From Comamonas thiooxydans (GTDB lineage: Bacteria > Pseudomonadota > Gammaproteobacteria > Burkholderiales > Burkholderiaceae_C): a stretch of 64,000 nucleotides of DNA. The stretch is taken from NCBI RefSeq assembly GCF_002157685.2, contig NZ_AP026738.1, forward strand, positions 2,542,001 to 2,606,000, read 5' to 3'. A program made the translations under genes and the position numbers. The notes under the pieces are model-generated. The model worked only from the letters and a program-made list of their open reading frames with translations. It ran no database searches and was not told where the DNA came from. Below, piece after piece: positions 59,547-64,000 of the stretch (its first letter is position 1; each line of letters begins with the position of its first letter).

Positions 59547-60264
59547 TTTTGTCCAGCTCTGGGTCTATCTCTCGTCGGCACCGCTGTTTGGGCTGACTGC
59601 GACACTAGCCGTCTATGTGATGGCGCACGGACTGTACGTACACTCTGGTCAATCACCCTGGGCCAATCCAGTGCTGTGGTCTGTCGTGGTGCTGGGCTCG
59701 GCGCTGATGCTCACGCAGGTGCCGTATCCCACTTACTTTGCGGGCGCGCAGTTCATTCACTTTCTGCTGGGGCCTGCAGTCGTGGCATTGGGATTCCCTT
59801 TGTGGGAGCGACGTGAAGACTTGTTGCGCAACTGGGGGCGCTTTCTGATCGCAGCACTGGCAGGAGGAACTACGGCGGCCCTGGTTGCGGTGTGCTTGGG
59901 TTGGGCAGTGGGTCTGCCGAGTGAGGTTCTGCTTTCTTTGGCACCAAAGTCCGTCACGGCTCCGGTAGCTATGGGCGTGGCGGAAAAGATTGGTGGCGTT
60001 CCTGCTCTGGCGGCCGTGTTCGCAGTTTTGACGGGTTTGGTCGGAGCTTTGTCTGCCCGAGCTCTATTCCGAATCCTGGGCGTTGGAACTAGCAATGTGG
60101 ATTGGGTCGCTCGTGGCTTTGGATTGGGTACGGTGTCGCATGGTATCGGTGCAGCACGAGCACTTCAGGTGAACGCAGACGCCGGTGCATACGCGGGCTT
60201 GGCATTGAGCTTGCAAGTGCTGCTCGCCGCGCTGCTGATGCCACTAGTTGCGCGGTGGCTCTAG
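59539..60264 (+). CDS. lrgB: LrgB/CidB family membrane protein
   Basis: The 241-residue membrane protein has about seven helices. QVPYPTYFAGAQFIHFLLGP near residue 55-74, LSLAPKSVTAPVAMGVAEKI near 134-153 and GFGLGTVSHGIGAARALQVN near 193-212 are diagnostic for LrgB/PlsH-type proteins. It starts within lrgA and forms a two-gene unit with it. No LytSR or CidR regulator is adjacent; the LacI gene 425 bases on could be connected, but the gap argues against it. Confidence 0.94.
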   Translation: MPDFVQLWVYLSSAPLFGLTATLAVYVMAHGLYVHSGQSPWANPVLWSVVVLGSALMLTQVPYPTYFAGAQFIHFLLGPAVVALGFPLWERREDLLRNWGRFLIAALAGGTTAALVAVCLGWAVGLPSEVLLSLAPKSVTAPVAMGVAEKIGGVPALAAVFAVLTGLVGALSARALFRILGVGTSNVDWVARGFGLGTVSHGIGAARALQVNADAGAYAGLALSLQVLLAALLMPLVARWL

Positions 60265-60689
60265 GCGCAACGAATAAGGGCTGCCCAAGCGTATTTTTGA
60301 TTGCTTGATATTCGTTGGCACTAGCTGTCAACTTGTTCCTTGAACGACTCGTCGAAATTGGCTAGGGCTTATCACCGCCGGGCTTGGAGATAGGCAGTTG
60401 GGCGAACTGAAGTAGAGAGGATGCACGTCGCATTCCATGGGTGATTATCTGCGCCTTGACTCTAAGTGGCTCAATGCTTTGACAGAACCATTGCCTGACC
60501 GCACAACGAAGCATCGTCATTTGCGGACCTCCACGCGTCTGATGACGGCCGCTGTGCAAAAGTTTTTGCAGTTAACTCTCCAGCGTTGCGCTCGATAACT
60601 GGCTTCAGAGCGCCGCAACGGGTAGCGAGCATCACTACAGGCTGCTCTAGAATCAATGGCTTCATCGGTAACTTAGGTTGAGCCAGAAA
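60265..60689. other. 425-base gap, no recognised gene
   Basis: Lies between lrgB and the lacI-type gene. Base composition is near 50 per cent GC, clearly below the surrounding genes. No transposase motif, tRNA fold or operator-like palindrome was recognised; short open frames on both strands resemble nothing known to me. Confidence 0.4.
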
Positions 60690-61706
60690 ATGCCTGTAAC
60701 CATCCATGACGTAGCTGCGGCTGTGGGGGTAAACCCCGCAACCGTGTCTCGTGCATTGCGCGGTGTTCCGGGCAAGGTGTCTGCAGAAAAACGAGCGGAG
60801 ATTGAAGCCGTTGCGCGCAAATTGGGATACACACCCAATGTGGTTGCCGCCTCACTGCGAACTAAACGCACCAACATTGCAGCGATTGTTGTTCCGGATT
60901 TGGCCAATCCAATGTTTGCGCCCTTGGTCAAGGGGCTGGAACAGGAGTTGCGTAAGCACGATATGCTGGCTCTGATCACACAACCTCCTGATGGGAGGAA
61001 TGAGCGAGCTGAATTGATTCGAGCTCTGGCAATGCACCAAGTTAGCGGCTTGCTGATTTTGGCAGCAGAGCAAGACGATGCCATGTTGGATGCGGCTATC
61101 CAGCAGCGGATTCCGACGGTGCTCTTGAACCGTGGTTCGGGGGATCGTCGCTTCTCCAGTGTGGTCAACGATGACCACGAAAGCGTACGTCAGGTGATTG
61201 AGCATCTGCATAGCCTGGGGCATCGGCGAATAGCACATATTGCGGGGCCAGCCTTTTTGTCTACTGGTCTGGCAAGGCGCAAAGCATTCGAGGAGCTCGT
61301 TCAGCCTTTGTGCGAGGGTACATTGCCGATTGTCGAAGCTAAGGCATTTACGCGTGAAGAGGGACTGCGGACTGGACGGCAACTGCTAGATTTGGGTCCT
61401 GGAGCTTTTACGGCAGTTTTTGCCAGTAACGATCTTCTGGCTTTGGGAATGCTGGATGCAGCGCGTGAGCGCGGGGTATCAGTGCCGCAGGAGTTGTCGG
61501 TCGTTGGACATAACGACATGCCCTTTGTCGACATCGTCCAACCGCCTTTGACCACGGTGCATATGCCGATCGCTGAGATGAGCAGGCAAGCCGCACAGAT
61601 GTTTTTGGAACATGTGCGCGAAGGTGCGATGCCCGCGACCACGCGCATTCTGCAAACCACATTGGTGATCCGCAAGTCCACAGCACAGGCGCCTAGCAGT
61701 CGCTAG
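60690..61706 (+). CDS. LacI family transcriptional regulator
   Basis: The 338-residue repressor has an N-terminal LacI helix-turn-helix and hinge (VTIHDVAAAVGVNPATVSRA then LRGVPGKVSAEKRAEIEAVA and KLGYTPNVVAASLRTKRTN), and a periplasmic-binding-like effector domain (IAAIVVPDLANPMFAPLVKG onward, with VFASNDLLALGMLDAARERG near 245). I used the ATG at 60690; a TTG four codons earlier is open. It converges on the Bug/cupin/oxidoreductase unit and is its likely regulator. GntR/GluR-type LacI members respond to sugar acids. Confidence 0.94.
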   Translation: MPVTIHDVAAAVGVNPATVSRALRGVPGKVSAEKRAEIEAVARKLGYTPNVVAASLRTKRTNIAAIVVPDLANPMFAPLVKGLEQELRKHDMLALITQPPDGRNERAELIRALAMHQVSGLLILAAEQDDAMLDAAIQQRIPTVLLNRGSGDRRFSSVVNDDHESVRQVIEHLHSLGHRRIAHIAGPAFLSTGLARRKAFEELVQPLCEGTLPIVEAKAFTREEGLRTGRQLLDLGPGAFTAVFASNDLLALGMLDAARERGVSVPQELSVVGHNDMPFVDIVQPPLTTVHMPIAEMSRQAAQMFLEHVREGAMPATTRILQTTLVIRKSTAQAPSSR

Positions 61707-61752
61707 CGATGCCCTGCAGTCTGGTGACTGCAGGACGGACAGATGTGCCTTT

Positions 61753-62751
61753 TCAGTTTTGTGTGATCTTGGCTGCGGAGACGAGTTTGCCGACCTCGGT
61801 GGATTCTTTGCGGACGAAGGCATCGAATTGTTCGGGGACTACAGATGGGTAGTCTGCACCCAGGGCAACCAGCCGAGTTTTGACGGCGTCGGATTTCAGT
61901 GCGCTAGCCGTGGCTTGCCTGATCCGCTCTGCAATGGAGTCTGGCAGCTTGGACGGCGCGAAAAGACCAATCCAGAAATCATAGTCCGAGCCTGGGAAGC
62001 CAGTTTCAACTGTGGTGGGAACGTCGGGTAAGGCTGTCGCCCGATGTGGAGAACCGACTGCCAAAGCTAGCAGTTTCTTGTCCTTGATCATGGGTAGGGC
62101 GCTGGTGATGGGGGCGAAGAACCATTGCACTTGGCCTGATATGACATCGGTTATGGCCTCGGGCGTACCTCGATAAGGGACATGTACCGCTTCGATGCCC
62201 GTAGCCACTCGGAACTTTTCCGCATTCATGTGAGTGGCGCTGCCATTGCCAGCTGAGGCATACAGTAGCTTGGTCGGCTCGGTTTTTGCCTTCTGAACCA
62301 CGGCCTTGACGTCTTTGAGTCCGCTTTGCGGATTGACCACAAGTACATTGGGTACCGAGGCCAACATGGCGAGCGCCTTGAAGTCCTTCACGGGGTCATA
62401 GCGCAATGCGGGATAGAGGTATGCATTGGCGACATGCCCAGCTGAGTGAACAAGAAGGGTATACCCGTCGGCGGGGGCAGACGATACCTGAGCCGCACCC
62501 AGTGTGCCGCCTGCACCAGGCTTGTTCTCCACGATGATGGGTTGGCCTAGTTCTTTGCGCATGCCTTCGCCGACAGCTCGCGCGATGATGTCGGTGGCTG
62601 ACCCCGCAGTGAAGGGGACGACCATCTTGATCGGCTTGGACGGATAGGCATCCTGCGCCAGGACGTTGGGTGCAACTGCCCCTAAAGCGGCGGTGCTGAC
62701 CAAGACGGTCATCAGCTTGCGTAACGGATGAGATGGGTTGAACGGGCTCAT
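61753..62751 (-). CDS. Bug family substrate-binding protein (fourth)
   Basis: The 332-residue periplasmic receptor has a signal peptide to about residue 33 (ending NVLAQ), then DAYPSKPIKMVVPFTAGSAT and QPIIVENKPGAGGTLGAAQV, the standard TctC/Bug ligand and hinge segments. A strong AAGGAGA precedes the ATG. It is the third gene of a minus-strand unit after an oxidoreductase and a cupin, 25 bases after the cupin. Its ligand is probably the substrate of those enzymes. Confidence 0.95.
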   Translation of the reverse strand: MSPFNPSHPLRKLMTVLVSTAALGAVAPNVLAQDAYPSKPIKMVVPFTAGSATDIIARAVGEGMRKELGQPIIVENKPGAGGTLGAAQVSSAPADGYTLLVHSAGHVANAYLYPALRYDPVKDFKALAMLASVPNVLVVNPQSGLKDVKAVVQKAKTEPTKLLYASAGNGSATHMNAEKFRVATGIEAVHVPYRGTPEAITDVISGQVQWFFAPITSALPMIKDKKLLALAVGSPHRATALPDVPTTVETGFPGSDYDFWIGLFAPSKLPDSIAERIRQATASALKSDAVKTRLVALGADYPSVVPEQFDAFVRKESTEVGKLVSAAKITQN

Positions 62752-62776
62752 GGACTTGTCTCCTTGAAAGGTGGTC

Positions 62777-63127
62777 TTAGATCCTGTTGGGCATCACCAG
62801 CAGCACACGTGCGGGTGACGGTCCTGCGTTGAACAGCTGTCGCGCTTCTTGTGGCGCGATGCGGCAGCTGTCCATGGGGCCAAGCATGGTCACCTGGCTT
62901 TGGTCGCCATGGATGGCGGTGACTTGCACCTCTCCTTCCAGGCAGATGTAGAACTTCTCCATATCCGAGGCGCTGGAGGTGGTTCCCCCGCCGGGCTCGA
63001 TCAGGGAGCAGCCGATCCAGACAGAGTCTGAAGGGCCCGCCTCCATGCCCTGCAGGCGCTGCATGGTCATCTGTGCATGGCCGGGGGCGCTGTAGAAAGG
63101 CGCCTGGGGAAAGGCAACGACATGCAT
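62777..63127 (-). CDS. Small cupin-domain protein
   Basis: The 116-residue single cupin has the barrel motif EKFYICLEGEVQVTAIHGDQ in the middle and DSCRIAPQEARQLFNAGPSP later. The first motif lacks the usual pair of His, so metal binding is uncertain. I chose the ATG at 63127 because homologues begin with a short MHVV-type strand. It lies 13 bases after the oxidoreductase and 25 before the Bug receptor, thus in the same operon. Its reaction is unknown. Confidence 0.85.
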   Translation of the reverse strand: MHVVAFPQAPFYSAPGHAQMTMQRLQGMEAGPSDSVWIGCSLIEPGGGTTSSASDMEKFYICLEGEVQVTAIHGDQSQVTMLGPMDSCRIAPQEARQLFNAGPSPARVLLVMPNRI

Positions 63128-63140
63128 GGCTGGCCTTTTC

Positions 63141-64000
63141 TTAGGGCGCGAGTACGACGCGATCCATGGAGCCGCTGAGGACCTTGCGATAGGCATCTCC
63201 TGCGCTGGACAGAGGAATCAGTGTGGTCTCATCAACATCGAAGGCCATGAGCGAGCCGTCATCGAAGCCGGGCAGCAGGCTGTTGAGTACCTGGGCACAC
63301 TGGCTGACGGTGAGCTTGAGACTGTCAACACCTAGCATCTGGAGGTTTCGGCGATAGAAAGCAAGGATGTCGAAGGAGACGTTGCGCTCTATGGTTGAGA
63401 TCAGAACCTGCGTGCCGCCAATGGCAAGGGTTTGCAGAGCCGTATCGAAGTAAGGGGAGCCGACGGTGTTATAGGCAATGTCGGCGCCACGTCCATCAGT
63501 TGCAGTCAACAGGTCCTGTACCAAGGTAGGGCTGTGGCTGTCAAAGCTTGCTACGTGAGATGAGGCGTGACCACGGTATTGGTCAGAACCGCGCTCCACG
63601 CCGATGACCTTGGCACCAGCACGCGAAGCAAGTTGTGCCGCAGCCTGGCCTACCTTGCCGTTGACACCAAACACAATGACGGTCTGTCCCTGACCTTTGA
63701 GGCCCGCGCGACGTAGCCCTTCGTTGGCAGTGATAAAGGGAACGCCCACGGTGGCTGCGGCAGCCACACTGACATTTTTGGGTTTACGGCTAAGGGCGCT
63801 TTGCGGGAGCACCAGATAACGGGCATGGGTTCCATCGCGGGTTACGCCCAGATCTCCACCCGTCCCCCAGACGTCTTGACCCATCCATTCGGCGGGTCCA
63901 GCCACCACACGGCCAGCAAAATCACGCCCTGGTGTGCGCGGCCAGATTGCCTGAGGCATGGAGCCGAGTGCGGCTTTGACGTCGCTGGGATTGACTGCTG
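63141..64000 (-). CDS. Zinc-type (MDR) alcohol dehydrogenase / quinone oxidoreductase, 5' end beyond window
   Basis: The partial gene runs off the right edge; at least 286 codons are present. The visible start AVNPSDVKAALGSMPQAIWP continues PGRDFAGRVVAGPAEWMGQD, as in medium-chain dehydrogenases of the quinone-oxidoreductase branch. VIVFGVNGKVGQAAAQLASR is the nucleotide-binding fold near the middle, and LISTIERNVSFDILAFYRRN the later part. No structural zinc cysteines are seen. An ATG at 63959 is internal and should not be taken as the start. It is the first visible gene of the cupin/Bug unit. Confidence 0.9.
   Translation of the reverse strand, partial: AVNPSDVKAALGSMPQAIWPRTPGRDFAGRVVAGPAEWMGQDVWGTGGDLGVTRDGTHARYLVLPQSALSRKPKNVSVAAAATVGVPFITANEGLRRAGLKGQGQTVIVFGVNGKVGQAAAQLASRAGAKVIGVERGSDQYRGHASSHVASFDSHSPTLVQDLLTATDGRGADIAYNTVGSPYFDTALQTLAIGGTQVLISTIERNVSFDILAFYRRNLQMLGVDSLKLTVSQCAQVLNSLLPGFDDGSLMAFDVDETTLIPLSSAGDAYRKVLSGSMDRVVLAP

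Noticed and set aside
60265..60689. A degenerate transposase between lrgB and the LacI gene
   Set aside because: Short frames on both strands were checked for IS3, IS5 and IS110 motifs and none was convincing.
1..64000. tRNA, rRNA, CRISPR array, prophage or origin of replication
   Set aside because: No clover-leaf with TTCRA loop, no regularly spaced direct repeats, no phage structural genes and no DnaA-box cluster were recognised by eye; a tRNAscan or CRISPR search could overturn this.

Overview
The window reads as a chromosomal stretch of a high-GC betaproteobacterium of the Comamonadaceae, most likely Comamonas (C. testosteroni / C. thiooxydans type) or a close relative such as Delftia. 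The grounds are the coding bias, four tripartite-tricarboxylate (Bug) receptors, TRAP and MHS carriers, the imuA-imuB-dnaE2 mutagenesis cassette, an NsrR/NnrS nitric-oxide locus, and short repeats built on TTTGATAGCT...GCTTG that I associate with this family. No rRNA, tRNA, CRISPR array, phage or plasmid backbone was found. The species is an inference.

Layout. 0-12 kb: a lone HD-GYP phosphodiesterase; an SOS cassette (LexA box, imuA, imuB, dnaE2); a lipoprotein fusing a PAP2 phosphatase to an autotransporter-type repeat; a chemoreceptor. 12.2-12.9 kb: remnants of an NAD(P)-binding oxidoreductase and an agmatine deiminase. 13-16.5 kb: a ferredoxin-reductase-like flavoprotein, then a four-gene minus-strand operon (group III truncated haemoglobin, NnrS, NsrR, small membrane protein) behind an NsrR-like palindrome. 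17-27 kb: a LysR regulator with two MFS exporters, two nearly identical aldo/keto reductases, a luciferase-like monooxygenase, an old-yellow-enzyme reductase, a third aldo/keto reductase and small proteins of the HbpS, PPC and MoaF families. A 50-base motif occurs in front of three transcription units and looks like that LysR protein's operator.

27-38 kb: a LysR gene divergent from an iron-type alcohol dehydrogenase, NIPSNAP and a TRAP transporter; then a second copy of the same lysR/promoter arrangement, with the lysR copy decayed, in front of another iron-type alcohol dehydrogenase, an MHS permease and a 2-oxoglutarate-semialdehyde-type dehydrogenase. 38-47.6 kb: a GcvA-like LysR, a lactonase-like amidohydrolase / CoA-transferase / crotonase operon, and, divergently, a Bug receptor / FAH-family dehydratase / beta-hydroxyacid dehydrogenase / FMN hydroxyacid oxidase / Bug receptor operon. 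Together 34-47.6 kb suggests catabolism of sugar acids or related hydroxy acids to 2-oxoglutarate.

47.6-48.3 kb holds IS3- and IS5-type transposase wreckage. 48.4-51.7 kb: a CodA-like deaminase and Bug receptor divergent from a GntR regulator, with twin perfect palindromes between them. 52-60 kb: LysR, pirin, isochorismatase-like hydrolase, XapX protein, a Tat-exported amidohydrolase with a Cys/His-rich tail, membrane proteins of the DoxX, YoaK and TMEM175 families, and LrgA/LrgB. 60.7-64 kb: a LacI regulator facing a Bug receptor / cupin / zinc-type oxidoreductase operon whose first gene runs off the right edge.
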